Origin: Firmicutes bacterium UBA6806
GTDB taxonomy: Bacteria; Bacillota; Clostridia; Peptostreptococcales; Acidaminobacteraceae
NCBI GenBank assembly: GCA_002452745.1
Contig: DKFC01000061.1
Coordinates: forward strand, 1-49,854
Direction: 5' to 3'
DNA: 49,854 nucleotides
A program made the translations under genes and the position numbers. Positions 1 to 7,270 of the stretch are shown one piece after another. Each line of letters begins with the position of its first letter. The first letter of the stretch is position 1. The notes beneath the pieces were generated by a model, which did no database searches, had not been told where the DNA came from, and was given only the letters and a program-made list of their open reading frames with translations.

Positions 1-1127
1 ATAAACTGGATGAATAATTCAGGCTTATCTATGTTTTTATAAACTTTTATATATGTGTTTGTTATTTCACTCCACGAAAATCTTTTGCACAATAAAATAC
101 AATTCTCACTAATTCTTAAATAATTTTTTATAATCTTATCAATATTCTCTACGATCTCACTTGGTCCATTAGGATTAACTGAAAAACCTACTTCCCCTTC
201 CATAAAATGGCTGTCAAACCCCTGCCCCCTAGTATAGATAATAGGTACTCCTTGACTCATCGCCTCAGCATATACCAAACCAAAAGTCTCATTGATGGAA
301 GGCAAAATAAAAATATCATTGTTGCGATATATCTCTAAAAGTTCTTCTTTAGTTTTAGTACCTAAGTAATTAACAAAGTCTAAATCCTTTATCTTATCAA
401 ATACAGTCTTATCTTTTATCTTACCTACAACCTCAAGGCTCACCTTATATCCTTTTTCAGCTAATAACTCTACTGCTTTTACAGTAGTTTCAATATTCTT
501 ATTTCTATTAATATCTCCTATTTGCAATAGTCTTAGGTTGGTACTAGAAGGTTCTTTCTTTTGGCTAATAATATTTTCAAACCAATAGTCATCAATACCA
601 TTTGGTACAATAAACGACTTATCATTTACTTCTTTCCTGTATTTCTCCGGAACATACCTTTGAACAACTTCATCTTTATAGGTCTTAGATAAAAAGATAA
701 TGCAATCAGCGTTTTTTAATATCTTGACGCCAACCCTTCTTAAATGAAACATTTTTTTAAAGAATATATTCACATCAGTATTCCTCACAGCAACAATGTA
801 TGGTATACCAAAGTCGTTCTTTAGTTTCATTGCAGTATAACCATTCGTGAATAAAGAATGAGCATGAAATATTGAGAATTTTTTTATTTCATATTTATTA
901 ATGATATCTCTATAAATTTTTTGTTGTTTTAAATGAAAAATAAATCTGTCATATTTAGTGTGGTTCTTAGATATAATTGTATAACTACCAAAGTCCTTTC
1001 TATCATTAATAAATGAGGAAACTGGCACAAAGACACTAATATCATTTCCGCATCTTAATTGACAATCATACAAATTTTTATAAAACATGCTACCTCTATA
1101 ATATGAATTAATATGAAGTATCTTCAT
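1..1127 (-). CDS. Glycosyltransferase family 4 (GT-B), C-terminus cut by window edge
   Basis: The open frame starts at the ATG at 1127 and runs off the left edge without a stop; 375 codons are visible. The start has a GAGGT Shine-Dalgarno sequence 8 bases upstream. The N-terminus reads MKILHINSYYRGSMFYKNLY, a typical GT4 acceptor-side Rossmann start. Near the end lies ETFGLVYAE, the EX7E-type motif that binds the donor sugar nucleotide, followed by a GVPIIYTRGQGF segment. GT4 enzymes of this type move a sugar from a nucleotide donor onto a lipid-linked glycan on the cytoplasmic face of the membrane. It lies 22 bases after the nucleotide-sugar dehydrogenase and is the last visible gene of the glycan operon. 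Donor and acceptor cannot be read from sequence. Only the last part of the C-terminal domain should be missing. Confidence 0.88.
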   Translation of the reverse strand, partial: MKILHINSYYRGSMFYKNLYDCQLRCGNDISVFVPVSSFINDRKDFGSYTIISKNHTKYDRFIFHLKQQKIYRDIINKYEIKKFSIFHAHSLFTNGYTAMKLKNDFGIPYIVAVRNTDVNIFFKKMFHLRRVGVKILKNADCIIFLSKTYKDEVVQRYVPEKYRKEVNDKSFIVPNGIDDYWFENIISQKKEPSSTNLRLLQIGDINRNKNIETTVKAVELLAEKGYKVSLEVVGKIKDKTVFDKIKDLDFVNYLGTKTKEELLEIYRNNDIFILPSINETFGLVYAEAMSQGVPIIYTRGQGFDSHFMEGEVGFSVNPNGPSEIVENIDKIIKNYLRISENCILLCKRFSWSEITNTYIKVYKNIDKPELFIQF

Positions 1128-1149
1128 GCTCTTACCTCAACCTTCTTGA

Positions 1150-2469
1150 TTATAATCTCCAATAACTATATCCTTTTTCTTCAATCTCTTTTCTATCTAG
1201 AATACTTTTGACATCAATAAGTACCTTTTGATTGTTATCAAAATCTCCAAATAATGCATCAATTTCTTCCAAACTCATTTGCTTAAAAATATCATGCGCT
1301 ACTGATAGAACAAGACAATCGACTTCTTTCACATCTTTAAGTTCTACTAAGTCGATGTCATATTCATACTTAGCCTCATCAGAATCAGCTTCTGGATCAA
1401 CCACAATCGGATCAATACCATATTCCTTAAGTGCATCAATAATATCTACAACTTTAGAGTTTCTGGTATCTGGAGTGTTTTCTTTAAACGTTACTCCCAA
1501 AATCACAACTTTAGCTTGTCTTACAACTTTATTTGCTAATATGAGTTTCTTAATGATTGCGTCTGCAACAAATTTACCCATACCATCATTAATTTTTCTC
1601 CCTGATAGAATTATCTGACTGTGATAACCTAATTTTTCTGCTTCATATACAAAGTAATAAGGATCTACTCCTATACAATGACCTCCAACAAGACCAGGTG
1701 TAAAGCCTAGAGCATTCCACTTTGTATTCATAGCTTCAATAACTTCCTTAGTATCTATTCCCATTCTATCGAAAACCATGGCAAGTTCATTCATAAACGC
1801 AATATTTATGTCACGCTGACTGTTTTCAACTACTTTAGCTGCTTCAGCAACCTTGATAGATCCTGCTCTATGAACACCAACCTCAATTACTAGCTCATAT
1901 ATTTTCGCAATTTCATCAAGACTTTCCTCATCCATACCAGATACAATCTTGATTATATTTTCCAATCTATGTACCTTATCACCTGGGTTAATACGTTCTG
2001 GCGAATAGCCAATTTTAAAATCCACTCCACATTTTAACCCTGATTCTTCCTCTAATATTGAAACACAAATATCTTCAGTTACTCCTGGGTATACTGTAGA
2101 CTCATAAACAACAATAGAACCCTTGCTTAAGTTACGACCAACTATCCTACTTGCACCTTCTACAGGTGAAAGATCTGGTGTTTTATCAGAATTTATCGGG
2201 GTTGGAACAGCCACTATATGAAATTTTGCTTCTCTTAATTTGGTTTCATCAGATGTGAAATCTACAGTAGTTTCCTTGATTTCATCATCTCCAACTTCAT
2301 TCGTTGGGTCAATTCCAGACTTATATAAATCGATTTTCTTTTTATTAAGATCAAATCCTATTACATCGACTTTCTTAGCAAATGCTATTGCTATAGGCAT
2401 ACCTACATAACCAAGACCAATTAATGCGATTTTCTCTTTTTTTTCTACGATTTTGTCATACAATTTCAT
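1150..2469 (-). CDS. Nucleotide-sugar dehydrogenase, WbpA/TviB-like (UDP-HexNAc 6-dehydrogenase)
   Basis: Predicted to oxidise C6 of a UDP-N-acetylhexosamine twice with NAD+ to give the uronic acid, in the cytoplasm. The 439-residue length is normal for the UDP-glucose/GDP-mannose dehydrogenase family. Visible are the N-terminal Rossmann motif GLGYVGMPIAIAFA (residues about 18-31), the VAVPTP segment near residue 87, and the catalytic motif GGHCIGVDPYYF with its Cys near residue 263. The last third is the UDP-binding domain (VVILGVTFKENTPDTRNS). The GHCIGVDPYYF form and the VPTPI segment are more like WbpA/WbpO/TviB than glucose dehydrogenases, so a HexNAcA product is inferred; GlcNAc versus GalNAc cannot be told. 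A Shine-Dalgarno AAGGAG lies about 10 bases before the ATG. It sits between two GT4 genes in the operon, so its product is probably a donor for one of them. Confidence 0.88.
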   Translation of the reverse strand: MKLYDKIVEKKEKIALIGLGYVGMPIAIAFAKKVDVIGFDLNKKKIDLYKSGIDPTNEVGDDEIKETTVDFTSDETKLREAKFHIVAVPTPINSDKTPDLSPVEGASRIVGRNLSKGSIVVYESTVYPGVTEDICVSILEEESGLKCGVDFKIGYSPERINPGDKVHRLENIIKIVSGMDEESLDEIAKIYELVIEVGVHRAGSIKVAEAAKVVENSQRDINIAFMNELAMVFDRMGIDTKEVIEAMNTKWNALGFTPGLVGGHCIGVDPYYFVYEAEKLGYHSQIILSGRKINDGMGKFVADAIIKKLILANKVVRQAKVVILGVTFKENTPDTRNSKVVDIIDALKEYGIDPIVVDPEADSDEAKYEYDIDLVELKDVKEVDCLVLSVAHDIFKQMSLEEIDALFGDFDNNQKVLIDVKSILDRKEIEEKGYSYWRL

Positions 2470-2487
2470 AATGATTACGCTCCTTAT

Positions 2488-3732
2488 TTATGCTTTTTCA
2501 ATGATTTCAATTAGCTTATTCGTTAAATTTGCAAAGTCAAATTCGTAAGCTGCCTTTCTCGCGTTCTGACCCATTTGTTCAGCTTTTTCATTATCTTTAC
2601 ATGCTTCCAATATAATTTTTGCTATCTCTTCAGGTTTCTGCTTAACAGCACTAATGCCGCAATTATATTTTTCTAATATGCTAAATTCTGTTGTATACGT
2701 TTGAATTACACATTTTCCAGAAGCTAAATACTCAAAAAATTTATTCTGGCTTTGTCCGTATTTATCGAGTGAAGTACTTGAGTTATGCAGGATATTTGCA
2801 TAAGATCTTTTTAAAATTGAGGGAATCATCTTCTTCTCGACCCTACCTTTAAAAACAACATTATTTATGTTCTCCTCTTTGCATCTATTCTCAAGCATTT
2901 CTTTCTCATCACCGCATCCATAAATTAAAAATCTAATCTTTTTATCATAATCATTAATTATCTTTGCAGCGTCTAGTAAAAGTCCAAGATTATTTACTTT
3001 TCTAATAGTTCCTGCATATACCAAGTTCTTATATTTTTTATCATCCAAATCTGAATCATTAATCTGATTTTCTTTGGAATTCTTATCAAAAGATTCGATT
3101 ATCAGTCCGTTACTTATGTGCTTTACTCTATTTATGTCAATTTCATTATCCCATCCTTGGTCTTTAATATATTGACTTCCACCTTCCCAAGTCATGATAA
3201 CCGAACTCGCTTTTTTATAAATCCATTTTTCGCCTTGGTATAATAGCTTAGCAATCATACTATTTCTCTTCAATGAACCATAGGCCACTATACTTTCAGG
3301 CCATAAATCTCTAACCTCACAAATACAAGGAACATTAAATTTTTTAGCAATTTTAATTCCTGCAACTAAAGTAAGTGGATGTACACTTGAAGCCAAGATA
3401 ATATCAGGTTTTCCATTTAACTCTGAATACTCCTTAGCAGTCTTGAAAAGCCCTGTATAAAACGAAATCATATTGACTAATCTTTTTTTCCTATTTCCTT
3501 TATATTTGGGAGTATTGACAAAAACAAAAGGAATATTATCTGCAGAGTCTTCGAAATACTTATGTCCTTTAGTATCAATATGATTATCTGAGAAGTGGTT
3601 AGTAGAGGCACAAAAAATTGTAGGCTTGTACTCTTCTTTTATTAGGTTTTCTGCAAACCAATAATGTCTTCCAGCTCGATCAAAAAACATATTTGTCGCA
3701 TAATGATTCCAAATCCAAACATTCTGCTTCAT
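2488..3732 (-). CDS. Glycosyltransferase family 4, WbuB-like
   Basis: A 414-residue GT-B glycosyltransferase. The N-terminus (MKQNVWIWNHYATNM) and the segment ICEVRDLWPESIVAYG near residue 140 match the WbuB group of GT4 enzymes, which transfer amino-deoxy sugars in O-antigen assembly. The donor-binding C-terminal half contains NLVYAGTIRKVNNLG and the SQNKFFEYLASGKCVIQT motif near residue 335. It acts on an undecaprenyl-linked acceptor at the inner face of the membrane. The ATG overlaps the stop of the acetyltransferase gene (ATGA), which implies translational coupling, and the GAGGAG site lies inside that gene. Since the operon carries bacillosamine-type sugar genes, it may add the second sugar to a lipid-linked diNAc-sugar; this is inference. 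Exact specificity is unknown. Confidence 0.87.
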   Translation of the reverse strand: MKQNVWIWNHYATNMFFDRAGRHYWFAENLIKEEYKPTIFCASTNHFSDNHIDTKGHKYFEDSADNIPFVFVNTPKYKGNRKKRLVNMISFYTGLFKTAKEYSELNGKPDIILASSVHPLTLVAGIKIAKKFNVPCICEVRDLWPESIVAYGSLKRNSMIAKLLYQGEKWIYKKASSVIMTWEGGSQYIKDQGWDNEIDINRVKHISNGLIIESFDKNSKENQINDSDLDDKKYKNLVYAGTIRKVNNLGLLLDAAKIINDYDKKIRFLIYGCGDEKEMLENRCKEENINNVVFKGRVEKKMIPSILKRSYANILHNSSTSLDKYGQSQNKFFEYLASGKCVIQTYTTEFSILEKYNCGISAVKQKPEEIAKIILEACKDNEKAEQMGQNARKAAYEFDFANLTNKLIEIIEKA

Positions 3733-4352
3733 CTATCAGCTCTCCTCACTGGAACCCCAACATATGTCCCAGGTTCAGTAATATCCTTAACCACCACAGC
3801 CCCTGCACCAACCTTACAACCACTGCAGATATTCACGTTATTGCTTACAACGCTACCTATTCCTATCCAAGTACCCTTACCTATCTCTACACTTCCTGCA
3901 GTCCTAACCCCAGGAGAAATATGCACATAATCTTCTATGACATTGTCGTGATCTAAACTAGAACTTGTATTGATGATACAACCCTTACCAATTCTACATG
4001 AGCTATTAATAACAACTCCTGCCATTATAGCTGTACCAATGCCCACCTCAACATAAGAACCAATAACTACACTAGGATGAATTAAACTTACTATATTTAA
4101 ACCTTCATCACTCAAATATTCTTGAATCTTCTTCCTAATTGCATTGTTTCCAATAGCAACAAAGAAATCCGCTTCATCTTTATACTTAAAAGCATCTGAT
4201 GTCTTACCTATGACTTCTAACCCCATAGATGCCTTAATAAACACGTCATCATCGAGGAATGTAACGCTTTGCCACTTACTCATTTTTATTGCGATGTCAG
4301 CGACAACCTTTCCATGTCCACTGGCACCTATTATGATTAATTTATCTTTCAT
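3729..4352 (-). CDS. pglD-like: Sugar O-/N-acetyltransferase, PglD/NeuD-like left-handed beta-helix
   Basis: A 207-residue protein with an N-terminal Rossmann-like PglD_N domain (MKDKLIIIGASGHGKVVADI; GASGHG at residues 9-14) and a C-terminal left-handed parallel beta-helix. The helix is made of hexapeptide repeats (for example VVIGSYVEVGIGTAIMAGVV and DNVIEDYVHISPG, with the catalytic-type His in HISPG). PglD acetylates UDP-4-amino-4,6-dideoxy-GlcNAc with acetyl-CoA to give UDP-N,N'-diacetylbacillosamine. The neighbours here are PglC- and PglE-like genes in the same order of function, which supports that role. NeuD-type sialic acid O-acetyltransferases share the architecture and are the alternative. 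Its stop overlaps the next start by 4 bases. Confidence 0.85.
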   Translation of the reverse strand: MKDKLIIIGASGHGKVVADIAIKMSKWQSVTFLDDDVFIKASMGLEVIGKTSDAFKYKDEADFFVAIGNNAIRKKIQEYLSDEGLNIVSLIHPSVVIGSYVEVGIGTAIMAGVVINSSCRIGKGCIINTSSSLDHDNVIEDYVHISPGVRTAGSVEIGKGTWIGIGSVVSNNVNICSGCKVGAGAVVVKDITEPGTYVGVPVRRADR

Positions 4353-4440
4353 GATAAGTACAATCCTCTCTGAAATAGCACTTTAAAAATAGAGTTAGTT
4401 ACCTATTCTATAGTAATAAATGAGTGATTTCAATAACGCC

Positions 4441-5097
4441 TTAGTTCTCTACATTACTTCCTCTAAACGGCTCCATTGTAGCCGATGTATCTGAACTGAT
4501 ACCTTCCTTAACGAATACTTTTTTTATTGTGAGAAAGATAATTTTCCAGTCTCCAATGAAGCTCATGTTATTAACATACTCAACATCGAGATTAAACTTG
4601 TCTTCCCAGCTAATAGAATTACGGCCATTGACTTGAGCATGTCCAGAAAGACCAGGTCTTACTTCATGTCTTCTCTTTTGATGTGCGTTGTATAATTCTA
4701 GGTATTCAATAAGTAACGGCCTCGGCCCAACAATACTCATATCACCCTTTAGGATATTGAATAACTCAGGGAGTTCATCTAACGAAGTAGATCTAAGCAT
4801 CTTACCAAACCTAGTAAGCCTTACTGAGTCTGGAAGCAACTCACCATTATTGTCTTTCGTATTTTTCATGGTTCTGAATTTATACATCATAAAGATTTTC
4901 TCATTAAGCCCCGGTCTTTTCTGCTTAAAGAGCACCGGACTTCCAAGATTAAATCTAACCAACATACCCACGCTTACAAGCACTGGACTTAAAATGATAA
5001 TTGCCATCAAAGACAGAATGAAGTCCATTGGTCTCTTAAGAAATTTTCTGTATACACCCTTATTCACTTTAGTTTCTTCCTTCATATCACTCTGCAT
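4441..5097 (-). CDS. pglC-like: Phosphoglycosyl transferase, PglC-like (bacterial sugar transferase)
   Basis: A 218-residue monotopic phosphoglycosyl transferase that moves a sugar-1-phosphate from UDP-sugar to undecaprenyl phosphate, the first membrane step of glycan assembly. One hydrophobic re-entrant segment is visible at residues about 26-50 (FILSLMAIIILSPVLVSVGM). It is followed by FKQKRPGLNEKIFMMYKFRTM, the catalytic Asp-Glu dyad in STSLDELPELFN (near residue 110), and VGPRPLLIEY. The size matches the small PglC class, not the large multi-helix class found at 10788. The PglD- and PglE-like genes on either side suggest a UDP-diacetylbacillosamine-type substrate. Start ATG has an AGGTG site upstream; a second in-frame ATG at codon 5 is possible. 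The gap to the aminotransferase is 15 bases. Confidence 0.9.
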   Translation of the reverse strand: MQSDMKEETKVNKGVYRKFLKRPMDFILSLMAIIILSPVLVSVGMLVRFNLGSPVLFKQKRPGLNEKIFMMYKFRTMKNTKDNNGELLPDSVRLTRFGKMLRSTSLDELPELFNILKGDMSIVGPRPLLIEYLELYNAHQKRRHEVRPGLSGHAQVNGRNSISWEDKFNLDVEYVNNMSFIGDWKIIFLTIKKVFVKEGISSDTSATMEPFRGSNVEN

Positions 5098-5112
5098 ACT
5101 AGCACCTACTTC

Positions 5113-6237
5113 TTATTTAGACCACAACCCCTTTATAATAGAACATATTCTCTCAAGATCTTCATCAGTCATCTTTGTATCAGAGGGCAAGCACACACCA
5201 TTCTCAAACAACTTCTCGCTGACATCTGAACCAACATAATCATACTCAGCAAAAAATGGCTGCATATGCATTGGCTTCCATACAGGTCTTGACTCAATGT
5301 TTTCTTTCTCTAATGCTTCCATAACATCAAGAGGTCTAATCTCACCCTTCAATATCATTACACTTAACCAATAGTTAGGTTCATTCCAATCATTGATAGG
5401 CATAAATTCTATTCCCTCTAGTTGACCAAGCTCTCTCTTATAAAACTCAAAGATGTATTTCTTCTTGCCTACTCGCTCATTTAATACTTTAAGCTGACCT
5501 CTACCAATTCCAGCAACGACATTGCTCATACGGTAATTGAATCCTAATTCGCTATGCTGATAATGCCTTGCTACGTCTCTAGATTGAGTAGACCAAAATC
5601 GAACCTTCTTAATCTTCTCTTCATCATCACAAACAAGCATGCCCCCACCAGAAGTTGTGATAATCTTATTTCCATTAAATGAGAACACTCCAAACTCACC
5701 AAAGGTTCCAGTATGTCTTCCTTTATAATAAGCACCTAAAGACTCAGCTGCATCTTCAATGACTGTCACATTAAACTTATTGCAAATCTCCATAATCTTA
5801 TCCATATCTGCTGACAAGCCGTATAAATGTACAACTAAAACAGCCTTCACCTTATCACCATACTTCTCTAAGGCTGCCTCTAATGCTGATGCGTCCATGT
5901 TCCAGGTCTCATAGTCACTGTCGATAAAGACAGGTGTAGCATTCTGATAGATAATCGGATTGGCTGTAGCTGAAAAAGTAAGAGTTGGGCAAAGCACGAT
6001 ATCCTCTTCGTCAACACCAGCTGCTTTAAGTGCTAAGTGAATGGCTCCTGTTCCAGAAGTCATCGCTGCGGCGTATTTTGAACCTACTTTTACAGCAATC
6101 TCTTTCTCAAACTCATTTACATTCGGTCCCAGTGGAGCTACCCAGTTTGTATCGAATGCTTCTTGTACATATTGCATTTCATAACCTTCATCACTCATGT
6201 GTGGTGAAGCGAGCCATATCTTTTTATTCTCAGCCAT
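5113..6237 (-). CDS. pglE-like: PLP aminotransferase, DegT/DnrJ/EryC1 family, PglE-like
   Basis: A 374-residue sugar aminotransferase. Residues 1-15 read KKIWLASPHMSDEGYE, the usual start of the PglE/LegC group. The PLP-binding region has EDAAESLGAYYKGRHTGTFG (Asp of EDAAE near residue 157) and the Schiff-base lysine in FSFNGNKIITTSGGGM near residue 186. Predicted role: transamination of UDP-4-keto-6-deoxy-GlcNAc with glutamate to the 4-amino sugar, the step before PglD acetylation. The 4,6-dehydratase (PglF) that makes its substrate is not in this window. The ATG is preceded by AAGGAAGG. It is the first gene of the operon. The 269-base region upstream to the regulator gene is AT-rich, and I found no promoter in it that fits both hexamers. 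Confidence 0.9.
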   Translation of the reverse strand: MAENKKIWLASPHMSDEGYEMQYVQEAFDTNWVAPLGPNVNEFEKEIAVKVGSKYAAAMTSGTGAIHLALKAAGVDEEDIVLCPTLTFSATANPIIYQNATPVFIDSDYETWNMDASALEAALEKYGDKVKAVLVVHLYGLSADMDKIMEICNKFNVTVIEDAAESLGAYYKGRHTGTFGEFGVFSFNGNKIITTSGGGMLVCDDEEKIKKVRFWSTQSRDVARHYQHSELGFNYRMSNVVAGIGRGQLKVLNERVGKKKYIFEFYKRELGQLEGIEFMPINDWNEPNYWLSVMILKGEIRPLDVMEALEKENIESRPVWKPMHMQPFFAEYDYVGSDVSEKLFENGVCLPSDTKMTDEDLERICSIIKGLWSK

Positions 6238-6506
6238 TTTCAGTCATCCTTCCTTCATCAAAAGTCTATATATTGTACAGAGATGCTTGTTTTATCACTT
6301 TCTTGAATTCTTATCTGTGTAATTCAATTCTTTTCTGAGTTAACTTTCCTGTCCAAATTAGTGAAGTATTGAAATATACTTTTTCAGTTTCTCCTAACAT
6401 ATAATTATAATATTTTTCAAACTGCATTCCGTTCTATTCATACACGTCCATGTTCACAAGTCTCTAGAATTAACAGATTTTTTTTCGCCAAAATTCCTCA
6501 CTATGT

Positions 6507-7073
6507 CTATAGCCTTTCTGTAAGATTGACTACAGCTAAACCTTCTACTTCAGTAAATTCATTAATCAGTTTTTCATTTGCAGCCATGTGCACGATTACT
6601 GGTGAGTTATACTTCTTAAAGTTAATCTTCTCTTTCTGGTCTAAGACAATCAGTTTTGAATTATAATTACTTGGTTTGAATTCATCAATAGCAATTCCTA
6701 CAATCTCACCCATTTCATCATCACTTTTCAAAACAAAAATAACGTCATGAGCATATGCTAAATCTGTAAAAATACCCTTTATTTTTTCTTTTGTTTCATA
6801 AAATGCTCTATAGTGTGCTTTTAAATAATTCACAGTTTTCTTCGCTTTTTCCATCATACCAACTGGTGTTAGCATATAAAAAACTTGCTTCTGAGATACT
6901 TGAGTCATCTTGATAAGGCCTTCCCTAATCATTTTGTTCATCAGTGCATTTACAGTACTGACTGAAATACCTAACTTTCTCGAAAGCTCTCGCTGAGTGA
7001 CATTTTCATTATCTATTATTTCATTCATTATCGAATATTCATTATCAGAAAAAATGCTTTTCGTATCAGTCAA
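6507..7073 (-). CDS. Winged helix-turn-helix (MarR-like) transcriptional regulator
   Basis: A 188-residue protein with an N-terminal winged HTH at residues about 8-70: DNENVTQRELSRKLGISVST is helix 2 and the recognition helix, and IREGLIKMTQ leads into the wing. After a helical linker (residues 72-100) comes a roughly 85-residue alpha/beta C-terminal region that I do not recognise (FVLKSDDEMGEIVGIAIDEF). The start is a TTG at 7073 with GGAG 6-7 bases upstream; there is no ATG at the right distance. It has its own promoter, with a palindrome at the start point (see 7128-7142), so autoregulation is likely. It lies just upstream of the glycan operon on the same strand. Control of that operon or of the ligase gene at 7271 is inference. 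Confidence 0.8.
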   Translation of the reverse strand: MTDTKSIFSDNEYSIMNEIIDNENVTQRELSRKLGISVSTVNALMNKMIREGLIKMTQVSQKQVFYMLTPVGMMEKAKKTVNYLKAHYRAFYETKEKIKGIFTDLAYAHDVIFVLKSDDEMGEIVGIAIDEFKPSNYNSKLIVLDQKEKINFKKYNSPVIVHMAANEKLINEFTEVEGLAVVNLTERL

Positions 7074-7127
7074 TTCAATCTCCTCATTTCAAGCAGTCAT
7101 ATATAAAATGCATCAAACCCTATAACG

Positions 7128-7142
7128 GTTCGTTAATCGAAC
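7128..7142. promoter_or_regulatory. Palindrome GTTCG-N5-CGAAC, candidate operator
   Basis: A perfect inverted repeat with 5-base arms (7128-7132 and 7138-7142) and a 5-base AT spacer. It covers about +3 to +17 of the transcript predicted from the promoter at 7152-7180, a classical place for a repressor site. The winged-helix regulator starts 55 bases downstream, so autorepression is the simple reading. Confidence 0.5.
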
Positions 7143-7151
7143 GCTAAGAGT

Positions 7152-7180
7152 AGTTTACCCTCTTGTCCTATTTCTGTCAA
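7152..7180 (-). promoter_or_regulatory. Promoter of the winged-helix regulator gene
   Basis: The minus strand has a perfect TTGACA (7175-7180), a 17-base spacer and TAAACT (7152-7157; 4 of 6 to TATAAT). The predicted start is near 7145, giving a leader of about 70 bases before the TTG codon. Confidence 0.6.
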
Positions 7181-7270
7181 CCCATAACTAGCGTCCACCT
7201 CTAAAACATAAAACTTTGTTTGCTGTATACATTGTTTTTAACCTTTATATTCAATATCCCTATATTCAAT

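Noticed and set aside
3664..3956. Plus-strand open frames opposite the glycosyltransferase and acetyltransferase genes, and similar long antisense frames elsewhere
   Set aside because: No ribosome sites and low-complexity Ser/Thr/Pro composition; they are shadows of strongly supported minus-strand genes.
7128..7142. LexA/DinR box
   Set aside because: The Gram-positive SOS box is CGAAC-N4-GTTCG; here the half-sites face the other way with a 5-base spacer, and no SOS gene is near.
7246..7270. Two copies of TATATTCAAT after the ligase-like gene stop
   Set aside because: Short AT-rich direct repeats in an AT-rich gap, with no promoter in phase; likely chance.
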